Assembly (NCBI GenBank): GCA_019096195.1
Contig: JAGTXK010000047.1
Location: 1 to 56,114, forward strand
Length of the DNA stretch: 56,114 bases
Origin: Boletus sp. NGJ
Taxonomy: Eukaryota; Basidiomycota; Agaricomycetes; Boletales; Boletaceae
Reading direction: 5' to 3'
The translations under genes and the position numbers were made by a program. The notes beneath the pieces were generated by a model. It made no database searches. It had not been told where the DNA came from and saw only the letters and a list, made by a program, of their open reading frames with translations. Positions 33,390 to 44,070 of the stretch are shown here, piece after piece. Each line of letters begins with the position of its first letter. Position 1 is the first letter of the stretch.

Positions 33390-36131
33390 ATGTCTGCTAA
33401 CACTCATCATCATCAACCCCTTCATTTCATTGACTCTGATGTCGACATGTCATCAGAACATGACCTCTCATTCATCCACTCAATTACTTCTCTTTCTCTT
33501 TCTCTTTATCCTCATTTCCTCTCCCAGTGCTCATTCTAATTCTAACAATGTCATCGGTGACCACATTCCCATGCTCAATTCTTTGCTTTAACATGATTCA
33601 GACACAGATGCTGCTCCATTCGACATTGCTGACATTTCCCTTCACTTGCATGCCAATGATGCTTACAACCAGCACCACATAGACAAAGCCATCATGCACA
33701 CCACTCACCCAGACAACAACCCAGACTATGATGCTCAATTCCATTCCACCCGTTTTCAATGTATCTCTCTGGCCACATTAAAACACTACTTTGATAACAA
33801 GAACTCCCATCATGCAATGCATCTCCTTCAATCCCATTGGTCCATTGCCTTCAACCCACACTTCCTCCTTTCTGTTGATGACGATAATATTGTCCCTTTT
33901 TTCAATGGTCATTTCATCGATTTCTTCCTCCATCTCAGATCCAGGATCAGTCTGGATGCCCTACTCCCTAATCCCCTCATCCTCCAAGATCATACTTGGC
34001 ATCTCCAACTCACTTTCTCCAAGCTTTTCAAACCTTGGCTTGATACTCATGCCAACCTCCCCTTCTCCACCTCTGGTAGAATGCTTTATCTTGGGTCCAG
34101 GGGCCAAGAAGAAATATGGTTGGCTTTCATTCTCAACTCCCTCCTCAATGTCAACCAAGACAATCCTTTGAACATGACTCCCATTCATGGTGCCTCTTCC
34201 AATGCTCTATCACCTGATCATGCCTACATGGCAGTCATGTTTTTTGCCTCCATGTTCTCAAAGTTGTTTTCAAGACATCAATTACAATGAAGAATATCCA
34301 GAACCCATTTCTTTACAGTCCATACACCATGCCACTGACATCTTGCAAGTATATGTTTACATTCAAAACCACCCCTTCCTTCCATTCATCTTCATTTCAT
34401 AGGGGAAGGCTGGAGGAAAGAAATAGGACCCTATAACTCACCCTCAGGGATTCCTGTGACCTCAACAATGTCATACAAACCCAATGGCGACCCTGGGTCC
34501 AAGCAGCACCAAGATCTTGAAAACGTGGTTTGAATCCATTCCTCAAAAACAACTCACCTGTCACTCTCACCATGAAACATGGTCAAAATCAGCCCATATG
34601 TTCCTTTCACCACACCAGGACACTCAAACAGGAATGCCAGACATGTCCAACATAAGACTCATGTCTGTTTCCATAGCCCATCACATCATGTAAGCACCAT
34701 CATCTCATTCCACCCACTCAAATCAACATTCAATATATACATAATCTTCCTAGATTTAGGCAAGTACATGATTGGACAAACCTCCCTGCCCACAATCTCC
34801 ACCACCTTTATGGCCATCTTTATGATCTGCCCCCTACAAATCCTGAATGTGTTTGAGTCCATCTGCAAAGAATGCTAGATGGCCATGAATATTCCATTTT
34901 TAATACCGATGGCTTCAGAATCCACTGAAGAGTTCTTCACACCTTTACTCAATCTGGTGCCCTCACCAACCTCACAAAGACTGATGCCTTGTTTCCTCCT
35001 AATGATTGCAATCGAAACACCTATCATGCATACCCCCTCATCTTCACCAAAACCTATGGAAATGTCCAGGTGAAATGCATCACACAACCATTCAAGTGCA
35101 TCTTGCTTGACATCAACAACCTTCTATCATCTCCAGTTGATTCTGACCACAACATGGACATGGACAACCCTCAACCACTTCCTCATAACCATGTCCACCA
35201 TGGTGCCCCTGTCATCCATGGCACTCACACACAAATATACAATGCTATATCTCACCATGTGTGCAACCAGGCCCATTTCCATTATGTGCAACTCAGCCTT
35301 GCCACCTCCATCTTCATAGGAACCTCGGCCAACACTGTCACCTCAAAATGCAGGTTTGAGCAGCACAAACAACACTGCTCTAATGGACTTCCCCACCAGC
35401 ATTTCACCAGTGCCATCAGGGGTGATGATTAACCCCAAGCTCTTCAATATGAACACACCTTCATCATTGATGTGCACCACCTCACAGATGAGCATTGGCA
35501 TGGCATGTAGCTTTTTTTCTTTTCATAGTACCACAGTGACACTGCATCATATATCCAAAATTCACATGTCTTATCCAGGACTATTTATGATGAGATCATA
35601 CACAAGATTTGTCAATGGATCACTCACTCTACTGTCATAGATCCAATCAAAGCCTGTATACAACCATTCACACCAGAGGTCTGTACTCTCCCTTCCACCA
35701 CATCTGAGTTCTCATTCACACACTTTCTCTAGGTCATTTCCAATATCTTCAACTAGATAACATATCCCCTTACATGTGTCACCCAAACCCTCTGAAAACA
35801 GGAGAAGAACAACTTGTGTTTAGGAAAACATATAGAGAGCTACAATATAGAATTCATGTCCATGCTCAAACAGACACTCAACTATGCACACACAGGTTCA
35901 GGCAAAGTGATATCACACAAGCTTATGCTTCTGTTCTTTTTGTCCCTCAGTGTATTGCATGATGGTGGTCCGTGTCTCAACAAAGTCATCATTTCCTATC
36001 AGTCTCTGTTGGAGAAAAGAGAGATCATCATCATCAATATCCATTGGCCTTGTACCCCCAAACCCAACCAACAACCACTCATGGGTTCACTATGCATCCA
36101 AGAACTTACATACAGGAAAGCACACATGCAG
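33390..36131 (+). pseudogene. gene A copy 2, N-terminal half
   Basis: ATG 33390 opens MSANTHHHQPLHFIDSDVDM. The best open part is 33646-34290 and includes DDDNIVPFFNGHFIDFFLHL and RGQEEIWLAFILN. Further matches to copy 1 are VSIAHHIM (34670), KTYGNVQ (35050), THTQIYNAISHHVCNQAHFH (35227-35290), MLKQTLNYAHTGSGKV (35865-35910) and IQELTYRKAHMQV, which ends at the splice donor GTCAGT at 36132. Frames shift repeatedly and stops are present. Function is unknown. Confidence 0.58.
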
Positions 36132-36146
36132 GTCAGTCTCGATTAT

Positions 36147-36734
36147 TGTTAAGAACAGACAACTCCAATGCAACTCCAAAGGACTGGAGTTACTTGAGGG
36201 TGTCAGGACTTGGCTTCACCTTATGTGGTGCACCCTTGCTCGAGTCTGATGTCCTGGATTTCGAGGATGTAGTAAGTTCAAAGGTTTAGACTCGACGTGG
36301 TTGAACGTCAAGTCAAGCAGAGGATCAGAGTGAGTCATCGAGACTTGGACGGAGGACAGGAGTGGTGTTCAGAGTTGATATTTGAACTAACTTTTACAAG
36401 AGTAGTAGTGAAGGTTTATATATGATTGGAAACGAGATTACTAATGGAGTTTATAAGGTGTAATGAGTAAGTAGTAGCTGAGTAATTAGGAATGGAGATG
36501 GGACCTCGCTAGAGTGGTGCTCCTAAGCGAGACAGACACTAGATCGGAGACAGCTATGAAGTGGGACTAAAACAGATGAGTAGGACATAGCTTTATGTAC
36601 AAATGAGGAAGTAGGAATACTATGTGGGGTGAGTTACAAGTTCAAGGGTATGAGAGTGTACTCCAAGGGGGAATGTGCCAGAGTTATGGACAGAGGTTCG
36701 GAGTTGGACTTGTGAAGTTGCATGGGATATAACA
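36147..36734 (-). repeat. 3' LTR of chromovirus C
   Basis: It matches 43388-43975 over 588 bp. The adjoining minus-strand AAGAGGGAGATAC (36735-36747) is the likely polypurine tract. Confidence 0.92.
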
Positions 36735-36888
36735 GTATCTCCCTCTTAGGCCTGAACTCCTGAAGGCCTAGGTGAGAGACAATGCAGAGTGGGGGAAAAT
36801 TGGAGTGGAGGAAAAAATTGGAGTCCAAAAAAAGGATACAAAGGGTGAGGGTGTGCCCTGGTCAATTCCACATTACCCTTATTCCCTA

Positions 36889-37684
36889 CCATGTCTGACC
36901 TCAACAACATCAAAGAGTGGTCCGACGAGCGTATTGCGGAGAACAAGGACAATGACGAGGAGGTCAGTGTGGCCAAGTATGCCGAATGGCGGAGATGAGC
37001 ACAGGCCCAGAAAGAGGAGGCAGAGAGGAGTGCATATGAGGAGGCTGAGTGGAAGGCACGTGAAGAGGAAGAGAAGGCACGCTGTGAGGCTGAGAAGGAG
37101 GCCGTACACAGGATGAGTCATATTAATCGGGGTTCAACAACACTAACCAGAGTTCACAGGCGGAGGAGGTTAGGGCGCATCAAAGCATCAAATAGGAGAA
37201 GAAGAGGGAGGCAGCAGAGCAGTCATGCATCCACTGTGACAACCGGGGCCTCGAGTGTGTGCTTAGCTCCGGGAAGTTAAGGTCGTGCATTGAGTGTCAC
37301 GACATGAAAGTGAAGTGCGAGTAGCCTAGCAAGGAGCAGCTGGAGATGTGGAAAAAGAAGCAGAGGGTGGAGACCAGTGAGGTGGGGCCTAGTGGCTCCA
37401 ACAGAGGGGAGTCAGGGTCCAGGGGGGTAGAGGGGCTTTTGGAGATCCTTCAGGAGATCCAAGAGGCTCTCAAGACCCAAAACAGGCATCTGGAGTGGCA
37501 GAACATGCTGCTCAGGCATCTGGTGGATCTAAAGGCAGAGGAGGTATATAGGAGCGAGGAGTTGGAGGAGATAGAGAATGGGGAGGAGTTGGAAGCGGAA
37601 GTAGAGTTGGCCAGATTGGCTGTGGAGGTAATTGAGGAGAATGGGGAGGAGAGCGAAGAGGAGGGAGTAGAGGAAGAAGTCTAG
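36889..37684 (+). pseudogene. antisense accessory ORF of chromovirus C with Zn2Cys6-like motif and coiled coils
   Basis: ATG 36889 opens MSDLNNIKEWSDERIAENKD, then a Glu/Ala/Lys-rich coiled coil (36990-37100). After a frame change near 37110 the segment at about 37226-37320 carries cysteines spaced CX2CX6CX9CX2CX6C (CIHCDNRGLEC, then CIECHDMKVKC), the spacing of fungal Zn(II)2Cys6 domains. A stop at 37322 is followed by an open 112-codon Glu-rich helix region (37346-37684). It is transcribed opposite to pol and lies between the chromodomain and the 3' LTR. I recall similar antisense ORFs in Agaricomycete Ty3 elements; the function is unknown. Confidence 0.55.
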
Positions 37685-37699
37685 TAGTAGTTTTTAGAT

Positions 37700-40600
37700 T
37701 TACTTGTCTTTTTTCTTCATCCAATGGAGTTTGTGTCCAGTCATGTGGAGTGAGGTCTGGGTTTGTCTGGGTAGCGAGTGTGATAGTCGCAGACAAGTTC
37801 AGAAGCATGACTGAGTTCAGTGGCTAGAAGCCATGAGATTTCTTCATCTGTTCCTTCATATCCTGATCAACAGACAAGGTACAGGAGTTTGCAGTTCTGG
37901 TGACATTGGTCTATCTTCAAGTCAAGGATCTCTGAAACTTCATACTCTGGTTCTCCATCTACTTCAACTGGAGGTGGTGGAGATTGTACCCGGTTAGGTA
38001 TGGTGTTGGGTACGGAGAGTTCTAATTGTGAGACATGAAAGACTGGATGAATGGACTTCATTGACTCGGGGAGTTGGAGTGTGAAGGAGTGAGAGCCTGC
38101 CTATGTGATGATTGGATAGGGCTCTAGGTTCTTCTTGGAGAGTTTCTTCAAAAGCCTAGTGGAGTGGAAGTACTTGGCTTTCACAAAGACTGGGTCACCG
38201 ACTTTGAAGTCTGGTGCCGGAGATCGCCTAGCATCTGCGGGTCCTTGGTAACGTTTTTGGGCAGCAGCCATTTCTTCATGGAGGTAGTCATGGAGGGAAT
38301 CAAGGTCTATGGAATATTTGTGGGCTTTAGTGGAGGTGAGGTCACACTCAGGATGTACGGTAACATTGGGATGGTAGCCTTTATTGGCGAAGAACGGAGA
38401 GATACCGGTAGTAGCACTCAGAGCATTGTTGTATGTGAACTCCGCTAACAGAAGGAGTTTGGACCAGTTGTCTTGCTGGTAGTTGAAATACATGCGGAGG
38501 TACTATTCAAGCGTCTGGTTCATCCGTTCTGTCTGACCATCTCCTTCGGGGTGGTAACTGGAGGTGAAGTGGAGGCGGATGTCGAGAGCTTTCCCAAGCA
38601 AGTGGAAGAAATGAGAGATGAATTCTGAATCTCAATCGGAGGTGATGTGAGAGGGAACTCCATGCTTAGAAAAGACGTGGAGTAGGAATAGTTTTGCCAA
38701 GTCCAGGGATGTTACTGTGTCATATGTCAGGATGAAGATGCACTGTTTGAATAATTGGTCCATGATGATGAGGATAGCAGTAAATCCAGAGGAAGAGGGG
38801 AGTTGCTCAATGAAATCCATAGAGATGGAATTCCATGGCTTCTCTGGGATGGGGAGTTGTTTCAACAACCTGTAGGGTCAGTGTCTTTGAACCTTTGCAC
38901 AGGTGCAAGTGGTGCAGGTGTTAAGAATGGACAACTCTGATGAAACTCCAAAGGACTGGAGTTACTTGAGGGTGTCAGGACTTGGCTTCACCTTATGTGG
39001 TGTGCCCTTGCTTGAGTCCAATGTCCCAGATTTCGAAGACGTAGGAGGATCAGAGGTTTGGACTCGATATAGCTGAACGTCAAGTCAAGCAGAGGGTCAG
39101 AGTGAGTCATAAAGACTCGGACGGGAGACAGGAGGAGTGTTCAGAGGGTTTATATATGATCAGAACGAAGGTATTAGTAACAGAGTTTGTAAGGTGTAAT
39201 GAGTAATGGGATGGAGATGGGACCTTGTCAGAGCAGTGCTTCTAAGTGAGACAGACACTGGGTCGGAGACAACTATAAGGCGGGACTAGGACGGATGATG
39301 AAGCATAGGTTATGTATGAAAGGAGAAGTATGAATACTATAGTGAGGGTGTTATAAGTCCGAGGGTATGAGGACATACTCCGAGGGAGAATGTGCCGGAG
39401 TTATGGACAGAGTGCCAGAGTTGGACTTGTTGAATTACACGGGATATGACAGCAGGAGGATATGTATTCTTTTACAAATGTCCTTATCCTTGGCCAGGTG
39501 TATTCACGACATACAAGTTCCAATGTCCAAATTTTGGCTGAAATGTCCAGAGAGGGGATGGTTGTGTTTGTACCAGAGGACTCGGAGTTAGAGGTCATTG
39601 GCATCAGGGACATAGATGTGCTTGTCGAAATGAAGGAAGCTGTCTTTGTCAACTGACCAGCGTAAGTCCAGATCGGGAGAGGACATATGTAGTTCAGCGA
39701 GTGGGTCAGAAGGAAGTGCGGATAGGATGTCACTGTGAAGTTGCTCTATATCAAACAGGGTGCTAGCCCAGAGTACTGGAGCTGTGAGATAAGTAGCATG
39801 GAGGGAAGAAGCAAGCTGTTCCTGTGTAAAAATGGGGCAGAAATTATGTGGATTGATGCGAGCATAGTCCTTATCCCCCTCTTTGGGATAGATGTCCCAG
39901 TGTCTAGTAAGGGCATCAGGTTTCATGCCAAGTCATCCAGAGCAAAAGCAGACAGTCATGTGAAATTGGAAGAGGAACTCCAACCACCAGGCTTGCCAGT
40001 GGGTCAGGAGTTTCAAGGTGGCGAAGTATTCCAGGTTCTTGTGGTCGGTGACAATATTGATTGGGGTGCCAGAGCCTTCAAGATAGTGCTGCCAAGCCCT
40101 AAAAGACTCGTGGATGGCAAGGAGCTCCTTATCATGAGTGTCATAGTTGAGTTTCAGAGCAGTGAGCATCCATGAAAAGAAGGTGACAGGCCAGAGTTCT
40201 TCATCCAGACAATGGATGGAAAGAATCCCAGCAATGGCATAGTCAGAGGTGTTGGTTTCTATGATCATCGGAGCATCAGGAGCCCAATGGGTGAGAATGG
40301 GAGCGGTAGTGAAGGCTTCCTTTAGCAAAAGGAAGGTGGATTGGCAGTCATCTCTGAAGACCCAAGGAATACCCTTGCGGGTCAACCAGGTTAGCAGAAT
40401 GACGATGTTGGAGTAGTTGGCAATGAAACACTGGTAGAAGTTGGCAAATCTGAGGAAGGATTGAATGTCCTTGACTTTATGAGGTTCTGGCCAGTCCTGC
40501 ACAGCTTTGACTTTGTCTGAAGACATTGTAAGGCTGGAGGGTGTGATGATATAGCTGAGGTACTCTGTAGTGTCGGTGGACCATTCACATTTCTTGGATT

Positions 40601-41830
40601 TTGCATATAGGCCATATTTGTGGAGTCATCGGAGGACTTCCTGGACATGTTCTCTGTGAGCAGTTTTATCTGCGAAGAAGATTAGGATGTTATCCAGGTA
40701 GATGATCATGCTAACATCGAGAAGATCTGCGAAAACGGTGTTGACGAACCATTGGAAAGCCACAGGGGCGTTGGTAAGGCCAAAAGGCATTACCAGCCAC
40801 TTGTAAGAGCTGTAGTGTGTTTAGAAAGATGTTTTCCATTCATCTCCATTAGCAATATCAACCAAATGGTAGGCATGCCAGAGATCGATCTTGGTGTAAA
40901 TCTTTGTGTGGCTTGAAGCATCTAGGAGGTTGGAGATATGGGGGAGTGGGTAGCAGTCTTTCTTTGTGATCTTATTGAGCCCTCGGAAGTTGACACAAAG
41001 GTGGAGTGAACCGTCCTTCTTGCGAACAAAGAGGACTGGAGTGGTGTGGGCAGAGGAAGAGGGTCTGATGAAGCCCATGGCTAGGTGCTCATTGAGAAAA
41101 GCACGAAGAGAGCTAAGTTCGGAGGTGGAAAGGGAGTAGGTAGTTCCCAAGGGAGGAGAGGCTCCATCCTCCAGGTTGATCTTCAGATCATGTTCCCAGT
41201 GCAGAGCAAGCTGGGAGGCTTTGCTCTTGCTGAAGACATTGGGGAAATTGTGGTATTCCGGAGGAACACCGGAAAGGTCAACTGGTTCTGGGGGAGTGAT
41301 GGAAGTGGAGCAGAGATCGCTCTCCTGGGAACAGAGTTGCAAGCTGAATTGAATGGAGCCCCCAAGGCAACAGGCTAGTGCAAATGCTGGTGCACTAATG
41401 AGTGCTATGGGTGGAGCTTTGCAGTTAGAGAAACGTGATGAATCAGGTGGGGTATCAGCCAGAGGAAGGGATTCCGGAGGCTGCAGAGGGGAGCTCGGGG
41501 TTGCTGGCAAACACTGCTCGGATGAACGGAATGTGATACTGCTCATGACCCAATCAATCAATGGATTTTGGCGGGTGAGCCAGTTGTGTCCTAGGACAAT
41601 GGAGCAGGCAGAATCCAGCGGAGTGATGTAGAAAGTCGTTGGAGTGATGTCACCAGTTGCAAAATGAACTGAGAGGTTGATGGCTCAGGTGATTGTGCTA
41701 TTGGTAGTTCCATCAAAGAAATAGAGTTGGAGTGGAGGGACAGGGTAGGTTGAAAGTTCATTTTTATTTATGAAAGAAGTATCTGTGAAACAATTGGAGG
41801 AGCCTGAATCTACAAGTGCGGAGAAGGGTA
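37700..41830 (-). pseudogene. pol of chromovirus C (protease-RT-RNase H-integrase-chromodomain)
   Basis: Protease at about 41820-41590 has an intact ALVDSGSSNCF and IVLGHNWLTRQNPLIDW. RT (41561-40600) has [33 protein letters not shown] and YLDN in place of YLDD. RNase H (40526-39933) has VTDHKNLEYF. Integrase includes TLELVCREYTWPRIRTFVKE (39540-39470), then after the solo LTR LLKQLPIPEKPWNSISMDF and ITSD-stop-DSEF, where TGA replaces Arg (38628). The chromodomain (about 37930-37740) has YEVSEILDLKID and SGYEGTDEE. A frameshift lies near 39540. Removing the LTR and one TSD rejoins the integrase frame. Confidence 0.9.
38919..39451 (+). repeat. solo LTR (chromovirus C family, 533 bp) inside chromovirus C integrase
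   Basis: It starts TGTTAAGAATGGACAAC and ends GGATATGACA with a perfect duplication GCAGG (38914-38918, 39452-39456). It lies in the same plus-strand orientation as the flanking LTRs but is 55 bp shorter than them, so it represents a variant subfamily that inserted later. Confidence 0.9.
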
Positions 41831-41971
41831 GAATAGGGTAGGAGAGTAAGGAGATGGAGGGCATGAGGGATTTGGGGTCAGAAAGAGTGGACGCATTGAG
41901 GTGAATCTCCTTGGCTGCACATGTGGGTTCAATGCAACCTCCAGTCTGTGCAGAGTCATGGAGGTCACAGA

Positions 41972-43348
41972 TTATTTTTTTGCCTCCGAGGTGGAGACCT
42001 CCAATTTAGTTTCCAGAGTTGTGGTCATGGCATGGCCCTTGGATGTGCTGGAGGTCAACTTTGGACAGTCCTTTGCTATGTGACTGGCTTGGCCACAGAA
42101 CATGCAGAGCTTGTTGTCAAATCTGTGCTTTCTCTCATCCGCAGTGAGCTTGCCGTCTTTCCCTAATTTGGACAACAAGTCTGGCTTTGGATGGGCGGAG
42201 GTGGTAGCTCCTTTGCCTTTGGACTCCTTGAACTCCTTGACACTACCAGAGAGGTGCAGAGAGGATGATGCGATGGGGGTGGATGATTTTGGAGTGGAGG
42301 ATGGGGTCGACACTTTAGTCTGCCTGCTGACTTCCGACTTGTGCTCCCAATAGCATGTGTTGATAGCATGTGTGAGGCTTCGGAGTTTGGAGAGCATCGG
42401 GGGTTTCCCAACCCACGATATCTCATCCTTGATGCAGTCTGGCAGATCATTGTAGAAGTGGTGTTAGAGGGCACCTATTCCATAACCACAGACTTGCAAA
42501 GTGATCTGGTTGAACTTGACCACATACTTGTTGATGTGTTGAGTATCCTTCATTGACAAGTGGTTGAGTTGGTGCTCTGCATCTCTGATGGGGTCATGCA
42601 GACTGAAGTTGGTCTGGAGTTCTAGGACGAACTCTTTGAAGTCGTCCATCCAGAGTGGATGGAAAGTGGGATCTTCCATCTGGAGAAGGTCTGGTTCAAA
42701 CCACTCCAGAGCTATGCCCTTTAGGTAGGACTGCGCAAAGGTGATTTTGGTGTGGTCCATCCTGAAAGCCTTCGGGTGGTCTGGGAAGTTGAATTCACAC
42801 TGAACCAGGAAGACCCAGAGTTTGCAGGGCTCAGTCCCATCAAACTGGTCCAGTTCCTAGACCTTAGTGCATGGGGTGTGGTTGAAGGGACGATGCGTGG
42901 AGCGAGCAAGGCCTTTGATGGCATCAGCGAGCAGTGCAAGAGTGTCTCATGGGACATGCTCGCTGTCAGAGTCAGAGGGAACATCATCATTGGGGAAGTC
43001 AGGATCATCATCTGACATGTCATCTCCAGGGAAGTCCGGGATGTCATCTTTTGGGAAGAGGGCGGCCTGCACTCTTTGATTCAAGTGCTGGCTTGAGAGC
43101 CAGGAGGTGGTGGAGTTATTGTCAGTAGGTAGCTCGATGATGTGTGCTCCTAGAGTAGGGGACTCCAGGAGAGGTTGCGACTATGAGGTGGAGATGGGGG
43201 TTCATCGAGCAGAGAAGCTTCAGAACTGGTCAATGAGTTCTGGACCTCACTGACTGCTACCAAATGTGCTCAATGGGTTGTAACATGGGGATATGGAGGG
43301 GTTTATGCTGATGGTGCAAGTCTGGGATCTAGTGGTGTGTGTAGCCAT
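41972..43348 (-). pseudogene. gag of chromovirus C
   Basis: ATG at 43348 opens MATHTTRSQTCTISINPS 40 bases inside the 5' LTR. Three TGAs and one TAG follow in the first 100 codons. The capsid region has WVFLVQCEFNFPDHPKAFR and FAQSYLKGIALEWFEPDLL (about 42820-42690), a TAA at 42464, and a CCHC knuckle CMFCGQASHIAKDC near 42070-42110. Open parts are 42464-42760 and 41972-42397 in one frame. It ends at TAA 41972-41974 on the slippery run. Confidence 0.85.
41975..41981 (-). promoter_or_regulatory. -1 ribosomal frameshift heptamer at gag-pol junction, chromovirus C
   Basis: The minus strand reads GCA AAA AAA TAA at the gag end, so A AAA AAA is an X XXY YYZ heptamer directly before the stop (41972-41974). 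The -1 frame continues as ATA ATC TGT GAC into the protease frame with ALVDSG. Use as a recoding site is inferred. Confidence 0.65.
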
Positions 43349-43374
43349 AATGTAAGAGACTCCTTGCAAGTGGG

Positions 43375-43385
43375 AGTTCGAATAT
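43375..43385 (-). other. primer-binding site of chromovirus C (self-priming type)
   Basis: Two bases inside the 5' LTR the minus strand reads ATATTCGAACT. Its complement AGTTCGAATAT matches AGTTCAAATAT in the LTR (43629-43619) at 10 of 11 bases, 34 bases after the TATA start (43663). The single mismatch is a CpG-to-CpA change. The sequence also resembles a tRNA T-arm, but the priming match explains it better. Confidence 0.6.
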
Positions 43386-43387
43386 AC

Positions 43388-43975
43388 TGTTAAGAACAGA
43401 CAACTCCAATGCAACTCCAAAGGACTGGAGTTACTTGAGGATGTCGGGACTTGGCTTCACCTTATATGGTGCACCCTTGCTCGAGTCTGATGTCCTGGAT
43501 TTTAAGGATGTAGTAAGTTCAGAGGTTTAGACTCGATGTGGTTGAACATCAAGTCAAGCAGAGGATCAGAGTGAGTCGTCGAGACTTGGATGGAGGACAG
43601 GAGTGGTGTTCAGAGTTGATATTTGAACTAACTTTTACAAGAGTAGTAGTGAAGGTTTATATATGATTGGAAACGAGATTACTAATGGAGTTTATAAGGT
43701 GTAATGAGTAAGTAGTAGCTGAGTGATTAGGAACGGAGATGGGACCTTGCCGGAGTGGTGCTCCTAAGCGAGACAGACACTAGATCGGAGACAGCTACGA
43801 AGCGGGACTAAGACAGATGAGTAGGACATAGCTTTATGTACAAATGAGGAAGTAGGAATACTATGTGGGGTGAGTTACAAGTCCAAGGGTATGAGAGTGT
43901 ACTCTGAGGGGGAACATGCCAGAGTTATGGATGGAGGTCCAGAGTTGGACTTGTCGAGTTGCACAGAATATAACA
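43388..43975 (-). repeat. 5' LTR of chromovirus C with TATA box
   Basis: It is 588 bp and starts TGTTATATTCTG on the minus strand. TATATAAA lies at 43663-43656, and the predicted RNA start is near 43629. The TSD ATTAT follows at 43976. Confidence 0.92.
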
Positions 43976-43992
43976 ATTATAGTCTTTTAATT

Positions 43993-44026
43993 CCCTGAGA
44001 TTCCACATATCACCATATCTTGGTGG
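43993..44026 (+). repeat. hairpin repeat, copy 2 module, unit in gene A intron
   Basis: CCCTGAGAT (43993-44001) and ATCTTGGTGG (44017-44026) repeat the arms at 24432-24468. It lies in the same intron whose copy-1 equivalent carries different hairpins. Confidence 0.5.
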
Positions 44027-44070
44027 TATAATAGATATAAGCAAACACTATATTTCTTTATTCATCGCAG

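Larger units (their letters stand above)
36147..43975 (-). mobile_element. Ty3-type chromovirus C, full length, nested solo LTR inside
   Basis: Two 588-bp LTRs (36147-36734, 43388-43975) start TGTTAAG and end TAACA on the plus strand, with a perfect duplication ATTAT (36142-36146, 43976-43980). Coding is on the minus strand: gag, protease, RT, RNase H, integrase, chromodomain. An additional ORF lies antisense near the 3' end. A 533-bp solo LTR of the same family interrupts the integrase at 38919-39451. Confidence 0.93.
36132..44070 (+). other. intron of gene A copy 2, expanded by chromovirus C
   Basis: The donor GTCAGT at 36132 and acceptor CATCGCAG at 44070 correspond to the intron 12010-12332 of copy 1. 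Without the element and one TSD copy the intron is about 105 nt, and it also contains a hairpin unit (43993-44026). Confidence 0.55.

Noticed and set aside
32631-33400. Membrane-protein-like ORFs (up to 186 codons, Leu/Ser/His-rich)
   Set aside because: The region is a C/T-rich promoter and leader. All three frames look alike, and the gene A TATA box and ATG lie at its end.
35865-35910. Walker A P-loop in gene A (AHTGSGKV)
   Set aside because: It lacks the GxxxxGK[ST] spacing, and the Lys is followed by Val in both copies.
43366-43386. tRNA or internal Pol III B-box (GTTCGAAT)
   Set aside because: No cloverleaf can be drawn, and the sequence is explained as the primer-binding site pairing with the LTR RNA start.
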